Assembly: GCA_028289185.1 (NCBI GenBank)
Contig: JAQGGV010000022.1
Location: 1 to 6,776, forward strand
DNA length: 6,776 nucleotides
Direction of reading: 5' to 3'
Source: Candidatus Saccharimonadota bacterium
GTDB taxonomy: Bacteria > Patescibacteriota > Saccharimonadia > Saccharimonadales > Saccharimonadaceae
Shown one piece after another: positions 1 to 5,089 of the stretch. Each line of letters begins with the position of its first letter. Positions within the stretch are counted from its first letter, which is position 1. The position numbers and the translations under genes were made by a program. Below the pieces are notes generated by a model that worked only from the letters and a program-made list of their open reading frames with translations, ran no database searches and was not told the origin of the DNA.

Positions 1-1
1 A

Positions 2-91
2 CAGATGCTACCGATCAGATCCGACATCCGCAAAGCCATCAAAAAAGAAGCCGGGGATACAGTTGAGATTATTATCACCGAACGGCTGTAA
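2..91 (+). CDS. DUF1905-like protein, C-terminal fragment
   Basis: Only the last 29 residues and a TAA stop are inside the window; the start lies to the left. The visible end reads LPIRSDIRKAIKKEAGDTVE, followed by a short hydrophobic strand and a charged end. This matches the usual end of DUF1905 proteins, where a 'LPl+a-vRKA.g...GD.V.v.l' pattern closes a small beta-rich domain. DUF1905 domains are about 90-100 residues long, occur alone or fused to a YdeI-type domain, and have no settled biochemical role. AbrB-type domains also contain 'GD.v.i' strands, but the LP(I/L)...RKA...AGDTV order fits DUF1905 better. The assignment rests on pattern memory over 29 residues. Confidence 0.6.
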   Translation, partial: QMLPIRSDIRKAIKKEAGDTVEIIITERL

Positions 92-100
92 CTAGCAGAG

Positions 101-106
101 TATAAT
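101..106 (+). promoter_or_regulatory. Candidate -10 box (TATAAT) for the membrane protein gene at 243
   Basis: A perfect TATAAT lies 10 nt after the DUF1905-like stop codon. No good -35 hexamer is visible 16-18 nt upstream and there is no TGn extension, so this is a candidate only. If used, transcription would start near 113 and give a leader of about 130 nt whose first bases form the hairpin at 114-126. Confidence 0.4.
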
Positions 107-230
107 GAGGGTAGAGGCTTTGCCTCGTCAATAAATAACGAGAAAAGTACTGTCTAGGATAGTTCATACCTATTCGAATGGGTGATTCGTTACCCTTAAG
201 GCCGACATGTGTCGACTGCGCAGCGCTCTC

Positions 231-237
231 GAAAGGA
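231..237 (+). promoter_or_regulatory. Shine-Dalgarno that fixes the start at 243
   Basis: GAAAGGA ends 5 nt before ATG 243. The earlier in-frame ATG at 207 has no purine-rich site upstream and sits inside the inverted repeat 203-214, so 243 is the better start. Confidence 0.7.
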
Positions 238-242
238 TATAT

Positions 243-686
243 ATGGTTTCAACAAAAGAAGCTGCACTTTCGATGCGTACCAAAAGCGCATCATCAAACA
301 AATTTATAGTAACACTGCGCGTACTAATGGCAGGATTGGTCGTCATGTATGTAACAGGCGTGGCAATGGTCGCACTTGGTGAGCCGGACGAGCATACAGC
401 ATCAAGTGCAGCCAACTTTTGGCATGCACTTTTTGGTATTCACATGATTGGGCTACTTGCGCTCGTCATAGCGGCAATCTTGGTCGCGGTGACAGCGTTT
501 ACTAGTCAACATGATTTGAGGGGTCGAGCTGTTGTTGGCATCGTCGTCATTATCATCGCGAGTACGGCTGGTGATTTGTCAGTTCAGCATATACAGGCCA
601 GTTGGACATTATTTATCGTCGGACTGTCAGTTTTGTTTATTGGCGCTATTTATGGGCCTTTGCTGGCTCAGCCCAAAAAGGCCTAA
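243..686 (+). CDS. Four-helix integral membrane protein of unknown function
   Basis: A 147-residue protein, not firmly recognised. After a Lys/Ser-rich cytoplasmic N-terminus it shows four hydrophobic segments at about residues 24-45, 62-86, 94-112 and 119-140, and it ends in the short basic tail QPKKA. Loops are short, so almost all of the protein is in the membrane. Histidines border helix 2 (NFWHALFGIHMIGLL, His61 and His67). Such a placement is seen in b-type heme and DUF6220-like four-helix proteins, but no heme ligand set can be shown here and this is only a suggestion. The start at 243 is chosen for its Shine-Dalgarno. The TAA stop shares bases with the TAG of the opposing glycosidase-like gene. 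Confidence 0.8.
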   Translation: MVSTKEAALSMRTKSASSNKFIVTLRVLMAGLVVMYVTGVAMVALGEPDEHTASSAANFWHALFGIHMIGLLALVIAAILVAVTAFTSQHDLRGRAVVGIVVIIIASTAGDLSVQHIQASWTLFIVGLSVLFIGAIYGPLLAQPKKA

Positions 687-1789
687 AGCTCGAGGAACAG
701 TGCAGCCCAAACCATGCCAGGGTCGCTGCGATAAATAGGGGATTTGTACCACGAACCGTCGGCGTTGACCAATTCGGGGTAGGTTCCGTGTCGTTCAATC
801 ATGGTCGCGAAATTATCGTATTGTTGCTGGTATTCTGGTCGTTTGTACTTTTTGAGTAGGTGCAGATAGAATGTACCGTGCCATGTCCAAATGGTCGTGC
901 CGGTGTAATTGTTCATCAACCATCGTCCCATGCCAAAACGATATTTAAAGGTGTATGCGTTCTCGCCATACTGCAACGGATACAGTGAATTCAGTCCAGC
1001 CTTGGTGATGTAATCAAACGTCTTTCCGGCCTTTTCCTTGTCGTCGATGACACCCAGAAAAAACGGCATCAATGCACATTCTGAACTAAATTCATCGTGT
1101 ACAAAGTCTGCCTTGAAATAGTCGCCAGTCCAGTAATGATCCAGCAACACTTGGCGGTAATAGTCCGGTTGAAACGGAAAGCCCGACAGGCCCAAATCCT
1201 GTACGCACTGTGCCATGCGACCAACCAGCGACCAGGCATAGGCGCTGCGATCGTAGTACACGGCATCGCGCATTTCGGCGTAGTGCTGTGTGCGCAAATC
1301 ACCGTGGTCCTGCGTCAGGAATTGTTTGCGGTAACGGCGCAGCATGTGCTCTAGGAATCGGTGCTCCATTTTGTTCAGCGGATAGTTGCTGACGTTGATG
1401 CAGTGTAGTAACCAGGGCAGAGTATCGACGCCCTTACGTGCTGGTGCATTAAAGGTATTGCCGGCGTGGTCGATGCAGGTTGTGACGTCACCGGCGCGTT
1501 GGTACTGGAATAGCACCCATGACAATGTATGGTGGACGTGATCGGTCTCGCCCAGGTTAACGAGCGACTGACAGACCGTGCCAAAGTCGCGCATCCAAAA
1601 AAAGTTAAAATGCCCCAGGCTGGTGCGGTAAAAGTCACCATCCCACAGTTCGTCAACAATCTGCTCGCAAATCTTACGTGCGTCACCCTCGAAATACTCC
1701 ATGGTACCGAAGTAACGGTTCATAATTTGACGATATTCTGCGTGCAGTGTACCGACAATCGCGCCCACTCTGCGATTTAGTTTTTCCAT
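683..1789 (-). CDS. Six-hairpin glycosidase superfamily protein (GH15-like)
   Basis: A 368-residue protein without signal peptide or membrane segment, hence probably cytoplasmic. It has the look of an (alpha/alpha)6-barrel glycosidase. An early aromatic-Arg-Asp motif FFWMRDFG is at 63-70, the barrel-type segment KGVDTLPWLL at 119-128, RDAVYYDRSAYAW at 174-186, TGDYFKAD at 221-228, WTWHGTFYLHLL at 301-312 and YPELVNADGSWY at 337-348, with the typical closing GMVWAALFLEL at 358-368. Related families (GH15 glucoamylases, amylo-alpha-1,6-glucosidase GH133, trehalase-like GH37, GH100 invertases) act on alpha-glucosides, fructosides or similar sugars with two acidic residues. The substrate cannot be told here, and the acid/base pair is not certain. 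Glu339 and several Asp residues are candidates. It is transcribed alone, with a -10 box just before its ATG. Confidence 0.72.
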   Translation of the reverse strand: MEKLNRRVGAIVGTLHAEYRQIMNRYFGTMEYFEGDARKICEQIVDELWDGDFYRTSLGHFNFFWMRDFGTVCQSLVNLGETDHVHHTLSWVLFQYQRAGDVTTCIDHAGNTFNAPARKGVDTLPWLLHCINVSNYPLNKMEHRFLEHMLRRYRKQFLTQDHGDLRTQHYAEMRDAVYYDRSAYAWSLVGRMAQCVQDLGLSGFPFQPDYYRQVLLDHYWTGDYFKADFVHDEFSSECALMPFFLGVIDDKEKAGKTFDYITKAGLNSLYPLQYGENAYTFKYRFGMGRWLMNNYTGTTIWTWHGTFYLHLLKKYKRPEYQQQYDNFATMIERHGTYPELVNADGSWYKSPIYRSDPGMVWAALFLEL

Positions 1790-1797
1790 TGCCTAGA

Positions 1798-1803
1798 ATT
1801 ATA
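1798..1803 (-). promoter_or_regulatory. -10 box (TATAAT) next to the glycosidase-like start
   Basis: The minus strand reads TATAAT ending only 8 nt before the ATG at 1789. Transcription would begin about 6-7 nt downstream of the box, at roughly 1790-1792, so the mRNA would have almost no leader. No Shine-Dalgarno precedes this ATG (the bases between are TCTAGGCA), which fits leaderless translation. The -35 match at 17 nt spacing (TGGCAA) is poor. Confidence 0.55.
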
Positions 1804-1888
1804 AGCTTTAGCGTTGTTAATTGCCAGAGGTCATGAGATAAATCTCGAAACCACCCAGGTGATTTTAATAATTCAGCAATTTACTCTG

Positions 1889-1917
1889 TTGTTATCCGTT
1901 ACATTCGATGTTATGAT
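1889..1917 (+). promoter_or_regulatory. Promoter of the DUF4190-like gene (TTGTTA-17-TATGAT, extended -10)
   Basis: TTGTTA (1889-1894) and TATGAT (1912-1917) are exactly 17 nt apart. TG at 1909-1910 gives an extended -10 (TGTTATGAT). The start point would be near 1924, leaving a leader of about 15 nt that holds the Shine-Dalgarno AAGGAA (1930-1935) before ATG 1939. This is the best-formed promoter in the window. Confidence 0.65.
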
Positions 1918-1938
1918 GATGTCCTAACCAAGGAAAAT

Positions 1939-2496
1939 ATGGTCAAAAAACAATCCAAAAAACAGCCAGCCAATCAAGACCGCGCAACCGTATCATTAAT
2001 ATTCGGTGTCGTTTCGATGTTTAGCTTTCTGTTTTGGTTTTTCGGCATACTTTTCGGTGTCCTGGCCATCGGATTTGGTGTTGGCGCCATCAGGGCTAAA
2101 CAAGACATGGGCAGGTCTGTTGCGGGCATCGTCACAGGTGCATCGGGCGTCCTGATGGCGTTAGCAATCACACTCTTGTTTGCTGTCGTCACGCCCAAGG
2201 ACACTGAAAGCCAAACTGACAAAAACCGCACCGATGATGCCAACAACATCGCATTGCAAATATCGAACATTATCGCTAATCATAGGTCAGGTAATGCCAT
2301 CATCACACCCAAGGATATTTCGCTCGGTGGTTTCAAAGTTATAAAGGCTGTCGCCTCAACTGGCAAACCAACAAAAACTCAAGCACTTCTGGAGGCAGGT
2401 GAAAACTGTGACGGTATCAAAAAGCCCAATGACTACGCCGTAAAAGTCCTGATGGACAATAGCTCCGAGTACTGCACCGGCTACGTCCAGAACTAA
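1939..2496 (+). CDS. DUF4190-like two-helix membrane protein with extracytoplasmic pilin-like tail
   Basis: A 185-residue protein. A Lys/Gln-rich N-terminus (1-15) is followed by two hydrophobic helices (about 17-50 and 61-84) joined by AIRAKQDMGRS. This arrangement (SLIFGVVS...GVLAIGFGVGAIRA...GRSVAGIVTG) is the DUF4190 pattern. Residues 85-185 are polar and probably outside the membrane. They hold two cysteines, Cys157 (ENCDG) and Cys179 (EYCTG), that could form a disulfide, and the segment YAVKVLMDNSSEYCTGYV resembles the C-terminal strands of pilin-like proteins in Saccharibacteria and Parcubacteria. The role is unknown; surface display or cell-envelope function is inferred from topology only. 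The start is supported by AAGGAA 4 nt upstream, and the gene has its own promoter. Confidence 0.75.
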   Translation: MVKKQSKKQPANQDRATVSLIFGVVSMFSFLFWFFGILFGVLAIGFGVGAIRAKQDMGRSVAGIVTGASGVLMALAITLLFAVVTPKDTESQTDKNRTDDANNIALQISNIIANHRSGNAIITPKDISLGGFKVIKAVASTGKPTKTQALLEAGENCDGIKKPNDYAVKVLMDNSSEYCTGYVQN

Positions 2497-2522
2497 TCTT
2501 TGTATAAAAACTCTTAATTTGA

Positions 2523-2540
2523 CTGTTAACAATTTAACAG
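2523..2540. repeat. Perfect 7-bp inverted repeat CTGTTAA-CAAT-TTAACAG
   Basis: The two arms are exact reverse complements with a 4-nt loop. The repeat lies 26 bp after the DUF4190-like stop and about 20 bp before the candidate -10 boxes of the next gene. No T-run follows it, so it is a poor terminator. Its place just upstream of a promoter suits an operator. A TTGACT hexamer (2519-2524) overlaps its left edge. Confidence 0.5.
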
Positions 2541-2552
2541 CCTGATTTGCGT

Positions 2553-2566
2553 CATAATTCTATACT
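2553..2566 (+). promoter_or_regulatory. Candidate -10 boxes (CATAAT, TATACT) for the YggT-like gene
   Basis: CATAAT (2553-2558) and TATACT (2561-2566) each match the -10 consensus at five of six bases. No convincing -35 sits at normal spacing. A start near 2565-2573 would leave a short leader with the strong Shine-Dalgarno at 2586-2592. Confidence 0.35.
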
Positions 2567-2585
2567 TATGTCACGACATCTAAGC

Positions 2586-2592
2586 AAGGAGG
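2586..2592 (+). promoter_or_regulatory. Strong Shine-Dalgarno AAGGAGG that fixes the start at 2598
   Basis: AAGGAGG lies 5 nt before ATG 2598. Upstream in-frame starts (TTG 2547, ATG 2568) have no such site and would place this ribosome-binding sequence inside the coding region. Confidence 0.85.
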
Positions 2593-2597
2593 TTGAC

Positions 2598-2957
2598 ATG
2601 GTAGAACACGTACATCAAGTAACGGAAGTCCACAGTGATCACGAACCAGTAACATCTAGCGCAGCTTTTTTGGCAAGGATTATATACTTTGTCTTTGGCG
2701 TTATCATTGCGTTTTTGGCTATGAGAATGGTTCTACTTATTCTCGGCGCGAATCAAGGTAACGCAATTGTGGATTTAGTCTATGGTATTAGCGGAGTCTT
2801 TGTCGCGCCATTTTATGGAATGTTTGGTTATACGCCAACATTCGGTGCGGCAGTTTTTGATATAAGTTCGCTAACGGCGATAGTTGTCTATGCGCTTATA
2901 AGTTGGGGGCTGGTATCACTTATTACATTGGGTATGCGTGATCGTACGGAAGTATAG
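2598..2957 (+). CDS. YggT family membrane protein
   Basis: A 119-residue protein with a His/Glu-rich N-terminal tail (residues 1-20, with His4, His6, His12 and His15) and two hydrophobic hairpin segments at about 26-50 and 90-112. The stretch RMVLLILGANQGNAIVDLVY, followed by FVAPFYGMFGY, is the typical YggT pattern: 'R.ll..lGan..n.....vy', then 'P(f)..lfg'. YggT proteins are small envelope proteins. Links to cell division, cell shape and osmotic stress have been described in other bacteria, but the molecular role is unclear. It appears to be a single-gene unit, preceded by candidate -10 boxes and closed by the hairpin at 2974-3001. The histidines in the tail might bind metal, which is a guess from composition. 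Confidence 0.72.
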   Translation: MVEHVHQVTEVHSDHEPVTSSAAFLARIIYFVFGVIIAFLAMRMVLLILGANQGNAIVDLVYGISGVFVAPFYGMFGYTPTFGAAVFDISSLTAIVVYALISWGLVSLITLGMRDRTEV

Positions 2958-2973
2958 ATTATTGGCTATCCAT

Positions 2974-3001
2974 GAAACACCCCTCAACTGAGGGGTGTTT
3001 C
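2974..3001 (+). terminator. Intrinsic terminator after the YggT-like gene
   Basis: A perfect stem pairs AAACACCCCTCA (2975-2986) with TGAGGGGTGTTT (2989-3000), and an outer G-C pair can be added. Only three T residues end the stem, and no longer T-run follows. The A-rich left arm would give a similar signal on the minus strand. It separates the YggT-like gene from the next transcription unit, whose -10 box starts only 4 nt after the stem. Confidence 0.8.
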
Positions 3002-3010
3002 TGCTATGCT
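3002..3010 (+). promoter_or_regulatory. Extended -10 (TGCTATGCT) directly before a GTG start
   Basis: TGC-TATGCT has the TGn extension and a four-of-six -10 hexamer. Initiation about 7 nt downstream falls on or next to GTG 3017. No Shine-Dalgarno precedes that codon (the bases between are TAATAA). The -35 position would fall inside the terminator stem, so the extended -10 would have to carry the promoter. Confidence 0.45.
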
Positions 3011-3016
3011 TAATAA

Positions 3017-3601
3017 GTGAAAGCACGAACCCATGACCTGGCCGCCGCAACAAGCCTGACCGCTCTGATTGTTATTTATTCGCCGTTACCATCGATGAGT
3101 GTTGCGACACTTGTGTTAGCACTTCTGGCTAATCAACTTGGTGGTATCGCGCCTGATATTGACCAGCCAACGGCACCGTTTTGGCGTAATCTGCCAGTTG
3201 GCGGTGTATTCGGCCGTATCATCGACAAAATGCTTGGTGGTCATCGTTTCATCACGCACTCATTATTTGGACTCGTTGCGCTAGGATTCTTGTTCCATCT
3301 GCTGCTCGTATTTCTGCAGCCAATCATGCACGGCGTCGACATCAATCTGGTGTGGTGGGCATTTATCATCGGTATGATTAGTCATTTGATTATGGATACC
3401 CTGACAAAGGAGGGCGTGCCGTGGTTGTTGCCAATCCCAATCAAGTTTGGCGTGCCACCCATCAAAAGCTTGCGCATCACGACTGGCAAAAACGTCGAGA
3501 ATTTCATTGTCTTTCCCCTCCTTGGTGTCATCCTGGTCGCAATATTCGTTATGCACTACGCCGTCTTTGTCGATCTGTTGCACAAACGAGTCATAGGGTA
3601 G
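3017..3601 (+). CDS. YdjM/DUF457-type membrane-bound metal-dependent hydrolase
   Basis: A 194-residue integral membrane protein. The conserved polar motifs of this family are present in order: RTHD (His6), PDID (Asp47, Asp49), HRFITHS (His76, His81) and HLIMDTLTKEGVPWLLP (His123, Asp127). Together they form a likely metal site on the membrane face. Hydrophobic segments cover about 10-45, 83-101, 111-127 and 163-186. Family members such as YdjM and YfhO-neighbour proteins are annotated as inner-membrane hydrolases, and some are under LexA control in other bacteria. The true substrate is not established. GTG 3017 is used because no better start precedes the RTHD motif. It is followed after 3 nt by the C26 amidotransferase gene, which suggests one transcript. 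Confidence 0.8.
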   Translation: MKARTHDLAAATSLTALIVIYSPLPSMSVATLVLALLANQLGGIAPDIDQPTAPFWRNLPVGGVFGRIIDKMLGGHRFITHSLFGLVALGFLFHLLLVFLQPIMHGVDINLVWWAFIIGMISHLIMDTLTKEGVPWLLPIPIKFGVPPIKSLRITTGKNVENFIVFPLLGVILVAIFVMHYAVFVDLLHKRVIG

Positions 3602-3604
3602 GTC

Positions 3605-4339
3605 ATGAGGCCACTCATCGGCATAACGTCCGGCGAAATTTATAACAAGGAGCATCCTTGGTCACCGTATGTGTTTGGACAAAGCTATACATATATAGAT
3701 GCGGTCATCGAAGCTGGCGGGACGCCGGTCATATTCCCGATTACAGCAAATCAAGATGTTATCGACCAACTGCTCGGCAGTGTTGATGGAGTGTTGCTGG
3801 CCGGTGGTAATGACCTGACACCGCAGTTATACGGGCAGGAAATGGCGGGCACGATCGATAATTCCAAAGCGCGCGATGATTTTGAAATGCTGCTGCTCCA
3901 GCACACACTCCAGGCTCATAAACCAATACTTGGTATTTGCCGGGGCATGCAACTGCTGAACGTGCAAAGAGGCGGGACCTTGTACCAAAATATCAAGGAC
4001 AATCTGCCAGGTAAAGACAATCACGACAGTTCAAACGAAGCGAAAAGTATCGAACATCTTGCTCATACGTTACGAGTAGAGCCATCATCCGCCCTGGCAG
4101 CAATTGTGGGTGGAATCGAAATCCAGACAAACTCGCACCATCATCAGGCAATCGATAAACTGGGCGAGGGTCTCATTGTGAATTCCTATGCCGAGGATGG
4201 TCTGATAGAGGGTATCGAAGACATGCGTAGCAGCTACATTATGGCCGTGCAATCTCACCCAGAGTCATTATTTCAGCTGGCCGAACCAAAATGGCGATTG
4301 CTGTTCCAGTCGTTTATCGATGCGTCTAGAAAAGTCTAG
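3605..4339 (+). CDS. Class I glutamine amidotransferase-like, peptidase C26 (gamma-glutamyl-GABA hydrolase family)
   Basis: A 244-residue cytoplasmic enzyme of normal family length (about 230-260). The family pattern is clear from the start: RPLIGITS (2-9), then YIDAVIEAGGTPVIFP (30-45), DGVLLAGGNDLTPQLYG (61-77) and the nucleophile elbow GICRGMQLLNV (110-120) with Cys112. NSHHHQAI (176-183) and QSHPES (216-221) follow; His218 and Glu220 complete the Cys-His-Glu triad. Relatives such as PuuD split gamma-glutamyl amide bonds, for example gamma-glutamyl-GABA in putrescine breakdown. No other putrescine genes are present, so the real substrate is open. QRGG at 121-124 replaces the more usual A-L/F-GG. 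It sits 3 nt after the membrane hydrolase gene and its TAG overlaps the opposing flavodoxin-type gene. Confidence 0.88.
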   Translation: MRPLIGITSGEIYNKEHPWSPYVFGQSYTYIDAVIEAGGTPVIFPITANQDVIDQLLGSVDGVLLAGGNDLTPQLYGQEMAGTIDNSKARDDFEMLLLQHTLQAHKPILGICRGMQLLNVQRGGTLYQNIKDNLPGKDNHDSSNEAKSIEHLAHTLRVEPSSALAAIVGGIEIQTNSHHHQAIDKLGEGLIVNSYAEDGLIEGIEDMRSSYIMAVQSHPESLFQLAEPKWRLLFQSFIDASRKV

Positions 4340-5064
4340 CGATATTCAGGATTCGTAAAATCAAATCGGCTACCGGCATCCCACTTACTGCGCTGGTTGC
4401 CATGGACGGGTATGCCACCAGCATCCTTTAACATTTTGGCCATGTGCATCATGTTCCAGGTCATAAATGTCGTGTTGCGGTTCGTGAAGTCATTATCCAG
4501 TCCGACCAGACTACCGTCTTCCCGCTTGTCGCCGTAACTTGGCCCGGGGCCTGCCTCACCAATCCAGCCGGCGTCTGCTTGTGGTGGAATTGTGTAACCT
4601 AAATGTCCCAGGCTATAGAGGACATTCATGGCACAGTGTTTGATGCCGTCTTCGTTGCCGGTAATCAAGCAGCCGCCAACTTTGCCATAATCAGCGTATT
4701 GGCCGTGCTCGTTCAGGATGTGACTGTTGGCGTACAGACGCTCGATGACCATTTTCATGACGCTACTGTTGTCGCCCAGCCAAATTGGCCCGGCTAGTAC
4801 GACGATGTCGGCCGCTTTCACCTTCTCGTATATATCCGGCCAGTCGTCAAAGTCCCAACCATGGTCTTTCATATCTGGGTATATGCCAGTGGCAATTTTG
4901 TGATCAATCGATCGGATAACTTCTGTCTGCACGCCATGTTTTTCCATGATACTTTTGCCGACATCAATCAATAGTTCGGTGTGCGAAGGCTCTGGTGATT
5001 TCGTCAGCGTATTGTTGAAATAAAGCGCCTTTAATCCAGTAAAATCCCATGTATTCTCGGCCAC
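4336..5064 (-). CDS. Flavodoxin-fold NAD(P)H-dependent FMN reductase-like protein
   Basis: A 242-residue cytoplasmic protein of the flavodoxin-like / NADPH-dependent FMN reductase group. The first strand GLKALYFNNTLTKSPEPSHT gives the phosphate-binding loop for FMN. AADIVVLAGPIWLGDNSSVMK is the second FMN-contact region ('a.Pi.....s..mK..iER'), followed by GKVGGCLITGNEDG and the distinctive ADAGWIGEAGPGPSYGD. The latter is a segment I know from flavodoxin-family proteins of actinobacteria and candidate phyla. Such enzymes reduce flavins, quinones or other small acceptors; the substrate is unknown. GTG 5064 is chosen over ATG 5097 because AAGGGAGG (5072-5079) lies 7 nt before it and would otherwise be coding. 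The gene is last in the sortase operon, 25 nt after the membrane gene. Confidence 0.8.
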   Translation of the reverse strand: MAENTWDFTGLKALYFNNTLTKSPEPSHTELLIDVGKSIMEKHGVQTEVIRSIDHKIATGIYPDMKDHGWDFDDWPDIYEKVKAADIVVLAGPIWLGDNSSVMKMVIERLYANSHILNEHGQYADYGKVGGCLITGNEDGIKHCAMNVLYSLGHLGYTIPPQADAGWIGEAGPGPSYGDKREDGSLVGLDNDFTNRNTTFMTWNMMHMAKMLKDAGGIPVHGNQRSKWDAGSRFDFTNPEYR

Positions 5065-5071
5065 GTTGAAG

Positions 5072-5079
5072 CCTCCCTT
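5072..5079 (-). promoter_or_regulatory. Strong Shine-Dalgarno AAGGGAGG for the flavodoxin-type gene
   Basis: On the minus strand AAGGGAGG is followed by 7 nt and GTG 5064. It lies within the open frame that begins at ATG 5097, so the GTG is the likely start and the apparent 8-bp overlap with the upstream gene disappears. A weak TATAAC box at 5089-5094 could allow a separate internal promoter. Confidence 0.75.
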
Positions 5080-5089
5080 CGAATGTATG

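Larger units (their letters stand above)
92..242 (+). other. Gene-free leader with several hairpins
   Basis: This 151-base gap holds no gene. It carries several short inverted repeats: GAGGC-TTT-GCCTC (114-126); GGATAG/CTATTC (157-162 with 170-175, one G-U pair); GGGTGA-TTCG-TTACCC (180-195, one G-U pair), which puts a UUCG tetraloop on a six-pair stem; CGACA-TG-TGTCG (203-214); and CTGCGCAG (216-223). None is followed by a U-tract, so none looks like an intrinsic terminator. The run could be a structured 5' leader or a small RNA. It does not match a riboswitch class that I can name. Confidence 0.35.
1790..1938. promoter_or_regulatory. Divergent intergenic promoter region with two small palindromes
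   Basis: This region separates the leftward glycosidase-like gene from the rightward DUF4190-like gene. Between the two promoters lie GAGAT-AA-ATCTC (1835-1846) and CACC-CA-GGTG (1852-1861), both short inverted repeats that could be operator half-site pairs. No regulator gene is adjacent, so a role in control is only a possibility. Confidence 0.4.

Noticed and set aside
114..126. GAGGC-TTT-GCCTC as a terminator for the DUF1905-like gene
   Set aside because: The stem is only 5 bp and no T-run follows. It fits better as the 5' hairpin of the next transcript.
166..184. tRNA-like T-loop (TTCGAAT at 173-179)
   Set aside because: The 5-bp stem beside it does not pair, and no acceptor, D or anticodon arms are present.
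207..242. Earlier ATG at 207 for the four-helix membrane protein
   Set aside because: No Shine-Dalgarno upstream. The ATG sits in an inverted repeat, and GAAAGGA precedes ATG 243.
2547..2597. TTG 2547 or ATG 2568 as start of the YggT-like protein
   Set aside because: These would place the candidate -10 box or the strong AAGGAGG in coding sequence; ATG 2598 is clearly favoured.
3281..3655. 124-residue open frame on the minus strand opposite the metal-dependent hydrolase
   Set aside because: It is antisense to a gene with full family motifs and rich in His/Gln/Asp as expected for a shadow. No ribosome site was seen.
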